Positions 7,801 to 15,214 of a stretch of DNA of 64,000 nt are shown here, in pieces. Within the stretch, counting starts at the first letter, position 1. The number at the start of each line of letters is the position of its first letter. The translations under genes were made by a program, and so were the position numbers. Source of the DNA: an uncultured Clostridia bacterium (GTDB taxonomy: Bacteria; Bacillota; Clostridia; Christensenellales; Borkfalkiaceae); the NCBI GenBank assembly GCA_944368775.1, contig CALVXB010000011.1, forward strand, positions 1 to 64,000, read 5' to 3'. Under the pieces are notes generated by a model. It did not search any database. It was not told the origin of the DNA and was given only the letters and a program-made list of their open reading frames with translations.

Positions 7801-9072
7801 ATGGAAAAGAAAATTTATGCTCCCACAATAGCTCAAATCGAACGCAGCCAAAGTTTACGATTTGGTGAATATTGCTCTGTAACGAAGCAGACAAAAGAGA
7901 TGATTTCTTTGCTTATGGAACGGCTAATGCGTTTACAGGCTTATAGGGATGATGAGTGTTGGCGTTTTTGGGTTTATGCGTTTCGCGGCCCTATCGAGGC
8001 ATTCGGTAATTATGAGGAATTGCATGAGAGCGGTGAATACGACACTTACGATGATTTTGTAAGGACGTGGAAAAGAATTTATAACAATGATATGTATTGG
8101 TATGAGGTATCCGTTTCTCGCTATAAAGAGTTTTTTTCGCTTTGCATCAATGATTCCCTTGTTATAAATTTATCTCCTGAAAAAGTCAATACTTGGTTCG
8201 AATGGGATTGTGTGCAACTTATAGAATTTTTAATTGAACATGTGGAAAAAATAATTGCCGGAGTGCAAGACGGAACATATAATCAATGGCTCGATTCTGT
8301 TTTGCCCTACCGTTATAGAACCGGGGTAATACTTCGTAAAGTTCTCTGGAAAATTGATAGGAGATATAAGAAGTGGTCTTTGCGTGACTTGACTGAACAA
8401 GAAATAGCAGACTATATAGCCTATAGCAATCAGGACGCTTTAATAGGCAAGACAACTGAACGTATAAAAAATATGACGGCGCAAAGATACTTCGACATTT
8501 GCGCAATTTGTTACCGTGGCGCGAAGTACGAAGATGTCGATAAAATGACTTCAGAGCAAATGTATTTGAGGTTTGCAGACGATCGTGACGGCGGCTTGCG
8601 GACGTTTGACCGTAATTCACCGGAGGAGTTCGATAAATGGTATGCTCTGAGTACTGATGAAAAATGGAAAATAGAAAATCCTAGTCATTTATGGGAACTT
8701 CGTGCCGGGAGCAGTTATACAAGGATACATTTGTATTTAAGCAAAGACAAGGACGGTTATTATGTTAGTTTAAGCGGTGCCGAAGAAGCGTGTACAGATG
8801 ATTTAGTAAGAATGTATTGCGCTTTGAAGCGCAATAATATACCGGTAAATTTTTATGAACGCGAAATAATTGCCAAAAAAATAATCGGCGATGATTATGT
8901 CGGTATCGTCCCCTGTACGGATGCTGCATGGCGATATAGCTATGGTAGTTTCCCAAAGGAAGGCGTGATCTCTTTTTTGTCCTTTAATTTAGAAGATGTG
9001 CCTAAAAAGAACGAGCATGCTGTAATTAGGTCTACAGATTGGTTCCCTTTGAAGCTGCAGCACCTAAAATAA
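7801..9072 (+). CDS. Hypothetical protein (423 aa) of the accessory region
   Basis: I do not recognise this protein. It is soluble, rich in Tyr, Trp and acidic residues, without signal peptide or membrane helices. The N-terminal half is strongly helical with many W/Y/F (for example ECWRFWVYAF); the C-terminal half (from about residue 290) looks alpha/beta, with strands such as TRIHLYLSKD and GYYVSLSG. The start is 13 nt after the previous stop, and the metallophosphoesterase starts 6 nt after its stop, so the three genes probably form one operon. AT-rich codon use sets it apart from the core genes. Confidence 0.6.
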   Translation: MEKKIYAPTIAQIERSQSLRFGEYCSVTKQTKEMISLLMERLMRLQAYRDDECWRFWVYAFRGPIEAFGNYEELHESGEYDTYDDFVRTWKRIYNNDMYWYEVSVSRYKEFFSLCINDSLVINLSPEKVNTWFEWDCVQLIEFLIEHVEKIIAGVQDGTYNQWLDSVLPYRYRTGVILRKVLWKIDRRYKKWSLRDLTEQEIADYIAYSNQDALIGKTTERIKNMTAQRYFDICAICYRGAKYEDVDKMTSEQMYLRFADDRDGGLRTFDRNSPEEFDKWYALSTDEKWKIENPSHLWELRAGSSYTRIHLYLSKDKDGYYVSLSGAEEACTDDLVRMYCALKRNNIPVNFYEREIIAKKIIGDDYVGIVPCTDAAWRYSYGSFPKEGVISFLSFNLEDVPKKNEHAVIRSTDWFPLKLQHLK

Positions 9073-9078
9073 TTTAAT

Positions 9079-9534
9079 ATGAGATATTATGTTTTATCTG
9101 ATCCTCACGGGTTTTATACTGAGATGGTTGAAGCCCTTTATAATAAAGGATTTTTCACGGACAAATCTCCGCGAAAGTTAATTATTTGCGGTGATATATT
9201 GGATAGAGGCCGTGAAGCACTAAAAGTCCAAACATTGATTATGCAAATGATGGAAAGCCAAGAGATAATTTTAATTCGTGGAAATCATGAAGACCTCGCA
9301 CTTGAATTTCTTGACCATGTGCAAATCTATTTGGGCGAAAAGAAATATTTACCTTATATTCACCACTATACAAACGGAACGGTGGATACTTTTATGCAAT
9401 TAACCGGTATGAATTTATCGACCGCTGTTTCTGATATTGCAGGTTTTGAAAAGAAAGCCCGTCTAACGCCGTATGTCCGTAAAATTATTCCAGCCATGAA
9501 AGATTATTTTGAAACAGAGCATTACGTTGTATGA
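9079..9534 (+). pseudogene. Metallophosphoesterase, 3'-truncated
   Basis: The N-terminal half of a calcineurin-like phosphoesterase: SDPHG (metal-binding Asp and His), GDILDRG and RGNHE are intact. The family (PrpA/ApaH-like serine/threonine phosphatases) needs later His ligands, and full-length members run 60-90 residues longer. Here the frame stops at TEHYVV, 15 bp before the stop codon of the convergent HTH gene. The missing metal ligands imply an inactive fragment. The break may have occurred when the toxin-antitoxin pair arrived. Confidence 0.65.
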
Positions 9535-9548
9535 ATTGCAGTATAAAT

Positions 9549-10205
9549 TCAATCGGCGGGAGGGAATGCGGGTTGCAGAAGATCTTCTGCCCTGCATCCG
9601 AGAACATTTGCAAGCGCCACTACTGTCTGAACAGATGCTTTATTGATGTCCTTTGCGCCCGATTCATATTGCTGTAAAGTGCGTAAGTTTACCCCGGATT
9701 TCTCTGCAAGTTCGCTTTGAGAATATCCGCATTGTTTGCGTAGCTGTTGCAGTTTTGTCTGTGTGTTTTCGCGCTGTAAGATAGTATTGACAGTATCTAC
9801 AAACTTTTCTTCCGCCGCTTCGTGCATTACGGGATATAACTTTAAGACCTCTTTCATAGTGATGCCTGCATGAATATCTTTGAATGACATTGCCGTAAAC
9901 CACTGATAGTATGCAAGTATCCAGCCGCACCAATATTCTGCGGAGCAGTCATAATCGATCTGAGCCTCCGGAAATTGTACGGTAAGGCCGCTGCTTCCGA
10001 GTACTTCCATAACAAGTTCCGTGCCTGACATTCCGGATACGATTTTGGGATTGCCCTTGCCGAATTTATCGGCAAATCCGCTGGCGATAAACAGCTCCAT
10101 AAACCCGTCGGGCGACAAGTTGCAAGCATTTACAGCGTAATCGAAAGCCTCGCCGAGATTGCTCATGGCGTCGTTCAGATATGTTTCAGCGTAAGCGTGG
10201 ATCAT
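9549..10205 (-). CDS. Xre-family HTH protein, antitoxin partner of the DUF3990 toxin
   Basis: 218 residues. The C-terminal part (about residues 150-212) is a classic Xre HTH (LRKQCGYSQSELAEKSGVNL, then RTLQQYE). The N-terminal 140 residues form an unassigned helical domain rich in aromatic residues, likely the toxin-neutralising part. It is translated from the same transcript as the DUF3990 gene, with a 20-nt overlap. By analogy with other Xre-containing pairs it should repress their promoter, where two operator dyads are visible. Confidence 0.75.
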   Translation of the reverse strand: MIHAYAETYLNDAMSNLGEAFDYAVNACNLSPDGFMELFIASGFADKFGKGNPKIVSGMSGTELVMEVLGSSGLTVQFPEAQIDYDCSAEYWCGWILAYYQWFTAMSFKDIHAGITMKEVLKLYPVMHEAAEEKFVDTVNTILQRENTQTKLQQLRKQCGYSQSELAEKSGVNLRTLQQYESGAKDINKASVQTVVALANVLGCRAEDLLQPAFPPAD

Positions 10206-10863
10206 CTTGTTTCATCTCCTCGCGAAGAATATCCCGCATAAAAATGCCGTCGATATCCTCTTTTTCAAGCTCTCTTTGGAAGTCGGCTCTTGCGGCGTCG
10301 TCCCTTGCTTTACGCTTAGCGTAATAGACGGAATTGTCAGCTACCGTGTAGTCAATAAATCTGATTGCATCAAAAGCCTTTGGCGATTTCAGGACGTATT
10401 GTTCGCCGAGTTTGCCGAGCTTCATGGCATACCCTAACTGTCTGAGCGATATTCCGTTCGTTACAAATGCGCGCGCAAACGAAAAGTAGGAGTCATCCGC
10501 GCGGTATCCTATAATGACGTCATACTTCTGATAATCGGGCAGAAAATTTTGCAGCAGATATTCTTTTCCCTGTCTGGAAACGGGAGTAGATAATCGTAAT
10601 TGTCTGTTCTGCAACAGAATGGCAAGCCAATTCAAAATGGTGTACTCGTTGGAGGAAAGGTTCAGAACGGTTAACCCAACCGTATCGAATTCGTAACGGT
10701 TAGCGTATCCGTCCACGTTTTCGGTACAAGCCCATTCCTTTGCAAGCTCTGAATGCTCGGTGCAATAAAAACCGAGCCCGTAATCATTATATGATTTTCC
10801 CTTGCCGTATTCGGGTTTTCCGATGATATCCGGAGAGCCGTGATACAAAATTATCTTTCCCAT
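10186..10863 (-). CDS. DUF3990 family protein, putative ADP-ribosyltransferase-like toxin
   Basis: 225 residues. The start (ILYHGSPDII, then GKGKSYNDYGLGFYCTEH) is diagnostic for DUF3990, a family assigned to the ADP-ribosyltransferase fold and usually encoded with a small HTH or DUF3791 partner. The YHGS strand and the GxGFYxTE strand correspond to the NAD-binding core. Target and exact chemistry are unknown. It is the first gene of a two-gene operon with its own promoter; the toxin-first order with the regulator second is known for some pairs. Confidence 0.75.
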   Translation of the reverse strand: MGKIILYHGSPDIIGKPEYGKGKSYNDYGLGFYCTEHSELAKEWACTENVDGYANRYEFDTVGLTVLNLSSNEYTILNWLAILLQNRQLRLSTPVSRQGKEYLLQNFLPDYQKYDVIIGYRADDSYFSFARAFVTNGISLRQLGYAMKLGKLGEQYVLKSPKAFDAIRFIDYTVADNSVYYAKRKARDDAARADFQRELEKEDIDGIFMRDILREEMKQDDPRLR

Positions 10864-10879
10864 TGCGCTATCCTCATAT

Positions 10880-10933
10880 ACTTCTGTAGAGTTATCTTTT
10901 CTATATTATACTTCTACGGAAGTAGTTTGTCAA
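10880..10933 (-). promoter_or_regulatory. Promoter and twin operators of the toxin-antitoxin operon
   Basis: On the minus strand TTGACA (10928-10933) and TATAAT (10905-10910) are 17 nt apart. ACTTC-N4-GAAGT dyads lie in the spacer (10910-10923, perfect arms) and just past the start site (10880-10892, one arm one base short). Two sites around one promoter fit autoregulation by the Xre protein. Confidence 0.8.
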
Positions 10934-11046
10934 GGAGTTTGCGCCAATTTTAGCTGTGCGGCGGGTAAATTTACCCGTTTGAATAGATATGCAGTTGTTA
11001 TATATGCCACAAAAATGTATATTTTTCGTTGTGGACATTTGGGGAC

Positions 11047-11086
11047 AAAGGCTATATACCACTATATATAGTAGTATATAGCCTTT
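11047..11086. repeat. 40-bp AT-rich near-perfect palindrome beside the attachment site
   Basis: AAAGGCTATATAC (11047-11059) is exactly complementary to 11074-11086. The loop contains a second perfect palindrome, ACTATATATAGT (11061-11072). It could form a cruciform. TTGTGGA occurs on both sides (11034 and 11101). It lies 40 bp from the tRNA fragment, where recombinase arm sites or element-end structures are expected. Confidence 0.7.
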
Positions 11087-11126
11087 AACTTTACTATATA
11101 TTGTGGATTAAGGGGGTTACATAAGC

Positions 11127-11181
11127 CTTAAAATCTCTCGCCCGCAAGGGCGTATCGGTTCAAATCCGATTACTCGCACCA
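11127..11181 (+). other. 3' fragment of tRNA-Leu(UAA): integration (att) scar
   Basis: From 11127 the sequence is a tRNA-Leu 3' part: anticodon loop CTTAAAA (UAA anticodon), 3' anticodon strand, long variable arm CGCCC-GCAA-GGGCG, T-arm ATCGG-TTCAAAT-CCGAT, acceptor strand and CCA. The 5' half (D-arm, acceptor partner GCGAGTA, 5' anticodon strand) is absent upstream; the preceding bases ATAAG cannot pair with TCTCT. Identity starting exactly at the anticodon loop is typical of tyrosine-recombinase integration. An intact copy should exist at the other end of the element, left of this window. Confidence 0.85.
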
Positions 11182-11187
11182 GACGAG

Positions 11188-11232
11188 AATAATACGAACC
11201 AAGACGGCAAGTCGAGGTTCGTATTATTTTTT
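11188..11232 (+). terminator. Terminator of the original tRNA-Leu gene
   Basis: AATAATACGAACC (11188-11200) pairs perfectly with 11216-11228 and runs into a T-run. Its place right after CCA supports that the DNA to the right is the original chromosome. It can also end the convergent GH3 transcript. Confidence 0.85.
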
Positions 11233-11254
11233 GCAAACAATCTCTTCGGGAACG

Positions 11255-14200
11255 TTATTCGCTTTGAATAGGTTTTCTATATCTATTGTCGATCCAGCCG
11301 TCGATCATGAACTGCACGGTGAAGGTGAAGTCGCCCGCTTCTTCGGGGGTGCCCGTGATGGCGCCCGTGTTCGCATCCAGCGTCACGCCCTCGGGGAGGC
11401 TGCCCGCCGTGACGGAATAGGTCGCGCTCGAGCCTGCGGTCAGGTAGCTCTCCACCGAGACGCTCGCCTCGTAGCTGACTTCGCGGGTGCCCGCGGCGAG
11501 CGCGGAGCCCTCGATGCTCATCTCGCTGTAGCCGTTGAACTGCGCGGAAGTGTTCGAAAGCTGATAGAGGATGGCCTTCGCCGACTGGCGCACGCAGTAC
11601 CACTGCGTCGGGCTGGCGATCGTCACGTCTGCGCCCGTCTGCTGATCTTTGGTGTCGATCATGACCATGCCGGTATGCGTCTCACCATTGGCGTCCGTCC
11701 ATTCATAGTCGGGATCCCATTCGCCGGAGAGGTACTCGACGAAAGGCGTGGTGTACAGTTCCATCTGGTTGCCGGCGCGGACCATCATGTCGAGATCCGT
11801 CCTTGCTCTCCAACCGATGTAGCCGTCCGTCACGAAGTACGCCTGCGTGCCCCACTGATGCTGATACAGCTCGGTGTTGAGGTTGTAGTTGTTGGTGTTC
11901 GACCAGCCGCCCAGTCGGCCGTAACCGGTCATCGCGCCCGTGCTGCCGCCCTCCTGCAGCGCCATCTGGAACGATTTGCAGTAATTTTCGCGAATCGCCT
12001 GCTCGTCTGCCCAGGTGAACAGGTTGCCGCGGTTGGTCTCCTGATCGTTCATGAAGCAGTGCTTGACATAGCAGATGATGCCCTTGGACTGCACGCCCTG
12101 GATGGCCGCAGCAGCCATCGTGCCGCTGTGCAGGCCGTCCTGCGAGTAGTATTCGTTATTGCGGCCGGAGAAGGGCGAGCGATGGATGTCCGCGCCGGGG
12201 CCGTACCAGCCGTTTCTGCCCAGCAGCAGGCCGAAGTTGCCCATGATCGTGCCCTGTTTGTTGGCAAGCTCGGTGTTGAAGGTAGCGCCGATCATGTCTT
12301 CGGAAGCCCAGCAGTGCGAGCTGTCCCAGTTGTTGGGGCCGTCGGAGTCTTCCGTCTTGAGTTTGCCGATGGAAGCGACGTCAGCCGTCGAATAGCCGCC
12401 GAATTCGATGAGCGAGCAGAGCTCGTCATAGGTGAGCTGGTTGAGGAAGGTATCCCACAGGGGGTCGTCGTACGCGACGCCCGCCATGTCTGCAAATTTG
12501 ATGGGGGTCTCTTCCGCGAGGGAGACGTACATCGGGTTGGAGGTCTCCGTGCGGTTGTTCTGGACCATGTGGTCCTCGTCGTACACGCCCGTCGCCTGCG
12601 CCCAGGTCGAAGGGATGTCGCTCTCCTCTTTATACCAAGGGTCGCTCTCCTTGTCGTAGCTCGGGCCGTACTCGTAGGTGCTCGTGCCGGGCACTTCGAG
12701 GCCGGTCGAGCTGTCGATCTCGGGCGTTTCGGTCACGCGGAAGTTGTCCCAATAGCCGATGTTGTCCAGCACCTCGTTCTGGAAGGTGAGGTCGGCCTTC
12801 GTGGGCGCTTCGGGGAAGGTGGAGACCATGTTCGCGCGGGAGATGATGGTCATGCCGCTCTCGCCGTCCGCCATCATGTCCGCGGTGCGGATGTTGTTGT
12901 AGTCGTGGTCGCCGATCTCGGTCGTGCCGTCGGCGGAACCGTTCTCCGCGGAGAAGAGGTTTTCGAGCTCGTTGCCCGAGTAGTCGTCCAGCCTGAGGAT
13001 GGCCGTCTCGTCCAGCGCAAAGGTGACTTCGTCGTAAGCGTCGGTCGTGTTGTCGACGTCCGTCGCGTAGTCGAAGTGCGAATCTTCCATCAGGCGGATG
13101 GTGTAGTCGCCCGCATCCAGCTCGTAGCAGCCGCGCGAGCCGTTCTCGTTCGCGTCGTCATAGTCCCACGAAGCCATATCCTGCACGTTGACGGAGACGA
13201 CGATCGTCTGCGATTCGCCCGGCTGCAGGATGTCCGTCTTGGCAAAGCCGACCAGCGCGACGGCCGCCTTTTCGACGCCGCCCGCATAGTACGGGGCGCT
13301 CACGTACGCCTGCACCGTCTTTTTGCCGGCGACGCTGCCCGTGTTCTTGACGGTGACGGGGATGTAAATGGTCTCTACGTCTGCTTCGCTGCCGACTTCG
13401 GAAGCGAACAGAGAGGCGAGGTCGCCCTGCAGGGCGTTTTTGCACCCTTCATCGGTATAGATGCCGCCCGCGTTGAAGGAGAAGGTCGTGTAGTTGAGGC
13501 TGTAGCCGAAGGGATAGAGCACGTACTTTTCCCACCACGCCTGCGCGTCGGCGAGAGAGTCTGCCGTCTGGCCGGCGGAGGTCTCGTTTTCGGTGAGCGT
13601 ATCCGTCTCCGCGTCGTAGTTCAGGTTGCCGAGCGCGATCTCGGTGTAGACGGTCTCGTAATACTTATAGCCGAGGTAGATGCCCTCCTCGTAGTCGACG
13701 CCGTGGTAGCCCTCGGTGTCGTACGAGGTGTATGTATCCACGTCTTGCGCGCTGCCGACGACGATGCCGCCCTCGCGCATATACGAGTTGGAGCCCGCGC
13801 CGTTGCCGACCGTCTTACCGCCCGTCTGGTTGTTGCTGCCGAAGTTATACCAGATCGGATCGGCGGTGAAATCGCTCATCCACTCGTCCACGAGGCCGCC
13901 GGAGGGGCTGAGGCCGAGGAGGATGTCCGTCATGCCCGCGAGCCCGCCCACGCCGGGGCGGCCGATGTGCAGGATGGCGCTGATCTTGTCGTTATTTTCG
14001 AGGTCTTCCAGCTCCATAGGGTTGGACGTGTTCGTGATCACGACGACTTTATCGAAGCGCGCGGTGACGTACTCGATGAGAGCCTCCTCTTCGTCGGTCA
14101 GCATCAGATAATGCTTGTACGTGTTGCCCTCGTCGTCGGTGTACAGCGCCTTGTGGTCGTCCTCCGCGCCCACCGTCTGGTCGGTCACGCGGGACGCGTC

Positions 14201-14740
14201 AGAGCCCTCGCCGCCCTCGCGGGAAAGCACGATGAACGCGACGTCGTTGTAGATCTTGGTCGAGCTGTCCACCTGACCGGTAAAGTCGGTCACTTCCGCG
14301 CCGATCTCAGACTGGTCGAGCGCGTAAAAGTCGACCAGCGTCGGATTGACGTGGAAGCCCGCGTGCTCGAGCGCCGCCGCGACCGTCTCGTCGCTGCCCG
14401 AAGTTGCGGAGCTCCATGCGCCCGAACTGTCGGACGCGCCGATGAGGTTGTCCGAACGCACGCCGAACACGCTCACCCACTCGCCGCCGGACAGGGGCAG
14501 CGCCTCGTTGCTGTTTTTGAGCAGCGATGCGCCCTCGCCGACGATCTCGCGGTTGAGTTCCTCGGCGGCCGCCTTGGCCTCTTCCATGCTGTTGAAGTCT
14601 GTGTAGTACTTCGTCAGACCCGTGCCTTCGCTTGCGGAGACGAGGGATGTGCCCGAAAGCACGCCGACGCCCATCACGAGAGCTACAGCCACTGCCGCAA
14701 AGGAGGCTGCCGCCTTCTTTGCCTTGCAAACCTTTTGCAT
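11255..14740 (-). CDS. Secreted GH3 beta-glycosidase with permuted domain order
   Basis: 1161 residues with a signal peptide (basic start, AVAVALVMGVGVLSG core). The order is reversed compared with standard GH3: the C-terminal (beta-sandwich) domain comes first, then a fibronectin-III-like domain (VTVKNTGSVAGKKTVQAYVS, near 460), then the TIM barrel. The barrel has the KH motif (YVKHCFMND, about 893) and the nucleophile Asp in FVTDGYIGW (about 968). A putative Ig-like domain (SLPEGVTLDANTGAITGTP) ends the protein, with no membrane anchor. Permuted GH3s are known from Ruminococcus albus and Butyrivibrio. It probably trims plant oligosaccharides outside the cell; substrate unknown. GGAGGA precedes the ATG. 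Confidence 0.85.
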   Translation of the reverse strand: MQKVCKAKKAAASFAAVAVALVMGVGVLSGTSLVSASEGTGLTKYYTDFNSMEEAKAAAEELNREIVGEGASLLKNSNEALPLSGGEWVSVFGVRSDNLIGASDSSGAWSSATSGSDETVAAALEHAGFHVNPTLVDFYALDQSEIGAEVTDFTGQVDSSTKIYNDVAFIVLSREGGEGSDASRVTDQTVGAEDDHKALYTDDEGNTYKHYLMLTDEEEALIEYVTARFDKVVVITNTSNPMELEDLENNDKISAILHIGRPGVGGLAGMTDILLGLSPSGGLVDEWMSDFTADPIWYNFGSNNQTGGKTVGNGAGSNSYMREGGIVVGSAQDVDTYTSYDTEGYHGVDYEEGIYLGYKYYETVYTEIALGNLNYDAETDTLTENETSAGQTADSLADAQAWWEKYVLYPFGYSLNYTTFSFNAGGIYTDEGCKNALQGDLASLFASEVGSEADVETIYIPVTVKNTGSVAGKKTVQAYVSAPYYAGGVEKAAVALVGFAKTDILQPGESQTIVVSVNVQDMASWDYDDANENGSRGCYELDAGDYTIRLMEDSHFDYATDVDNTTDAYDEVTFALDETAILRLDDYSGNELENLFSAENGSADGTTEIGDHDYNNIRTADMMADGESGMTIISRANMVSTFPEAPTKADLTFQNEVLDNIGYWDNFRVTETPEIDSSTGLEVPGTSTYEYGPSYDKESDPWYKEESDIPSTWAQATGVYDEDHMVQNNRTETSNPMYVSLAEETPIKFADMAGVAYDDPLWDTFLNQLTYDELCSLIEFGGYSTADVASIGKLKTEDSDGPNNWDSSHCWASEDMIGATFNTELANKQGTIMGNFGLLLGRNGWYGPGADIHRSPFSGRNNEYYSQDGLHSGTMAAAAIQGVQSKGIICYVKHCFMNDQETNRGNLFTWADEQAIRENYCKSFQMALQEGGSTGAMTGYGRLGGWSNTNNYNLNTELYQHQWGTQAYFVTDGYIGWRARTDLDMMVRAGNQMELYTTPFVEYLSGEWDPDYEWTDANGETHTGMVMIDTKDQQTGADVTIASPTQWYCVRQSAKAILYQLSNTSAQFNGYSEMSIEGSALAAGTREVSYEASVSVESYLTAGSSATYSVTAGSLPEGVTLDANTGAITGTPEEAGDFTFTVQFMIDGWIDNRYRKPIQSE

Positions 14741-15055
14741 CTTATCCTCCTATGATAATATATTTGCTGCAGGCCGCTTTTTTCGTCCTGCGGCAAAAGC
14801 ATACCACCGCGAGGGGTCGGTTGCAAGGAAAGTCGTTCCACCCGCCCTTTTTCCGCGCCATACAGTTTTTTGCGCGACGAACGGCAGATTTTTCGGCACG
14901 AACCACACCACCCTCCCCCGGCTGCGCGGCAAGAACGCGCCCTTCGGCGCACGCGCAAGGCCGCCGCGCATCGCGCGGCGGCCTTCTGTCCGGACCAAAC
15001 CATATTATAAGAACGGTAATTTTCGGGCTGTTGCAGACAACGCATGGATCTTCCA
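14741..15055. other. Intergenic region upstream of GH3
   Basis: No gene seen. It contains a perfect 13-bp hairpin (AAGGCCGCCGCGC-ATC-complement, 14957-14985) without a T-run. The rest is GC-rich with no supported start sites; overlapping open frames are unsupported. Confidence 0.5.
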
Positions 15056-15087
15056 TCCAAAAAGGGCGGCTGCCGCCGCCCTTTTCA
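15056..15087. terminator. Bidirectional terminator downstream of sigG
   Basis: AAAGGGCGGC (15061-15070) pairs with GCCGCCCTTT (15074-15083), with T-runs on both strands (AAAAAG at the left for the minus strand, CTTTT at the right). Confidence 0.75.
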
Positions 15088-15092
15088 AGTAT

Positions 15093-15105
15093 TATGCGTG
15101 ACATA
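15093..15105 (-). promoter_or_regulatory. Palindromic element copy 1 (TATG-N5-CATA)
   Basis: Plus strand TATGCGTGACATA, preceded by AAGTAT. It is downstream of sigG, next to the terminator. See the linked finding for all seven copies. Confidence 0.6.
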
Positions 15106-15157
15106 GCACCGCGCTTTTCACATTCATTCTGCGCCGCAAAGGCGCGCGGAAAATTAC

Positions 15158-15170
15158 TATGCGTGACATA
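15158..15170 (-). promoter_or_regulatory. Palindromic element copy 2
   Basis: Plus strand TATGCGTGACATA, preceded by ATTAC. It is 65 bp from copy 1 and about 45 bp after the sigG stop. Both copies are followed by a CGCGCTTTT-type tail. Confidence 0.6.
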
Positions 15171-15214
15171 AACGCGCGCTTTTGACAGCCGCTTTCCCCT
15201 TCACGCACACAAAT

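Noticed and set aside
11127..11181. Functional tRNA gene
   Set aside because: The 5' half is missing and upstream bases cannot complete the anticodon or acceptor stems.
11231..14755. Open frame of 1174 codons on the plus strand opposite the first GH3 gene
   Set aside because: It mirrors the GH3 gene codon for codon, has His/Arg/Val-rich low-complexity composition and no ribosome-binding site; a GC-rich antisense shadow. Similar long shadows exist opposite parC (27803-31357), the rhamnose transporter/fucO (48630-51869), GH78 (55594-57774) and the second GH3 (58466-61918).
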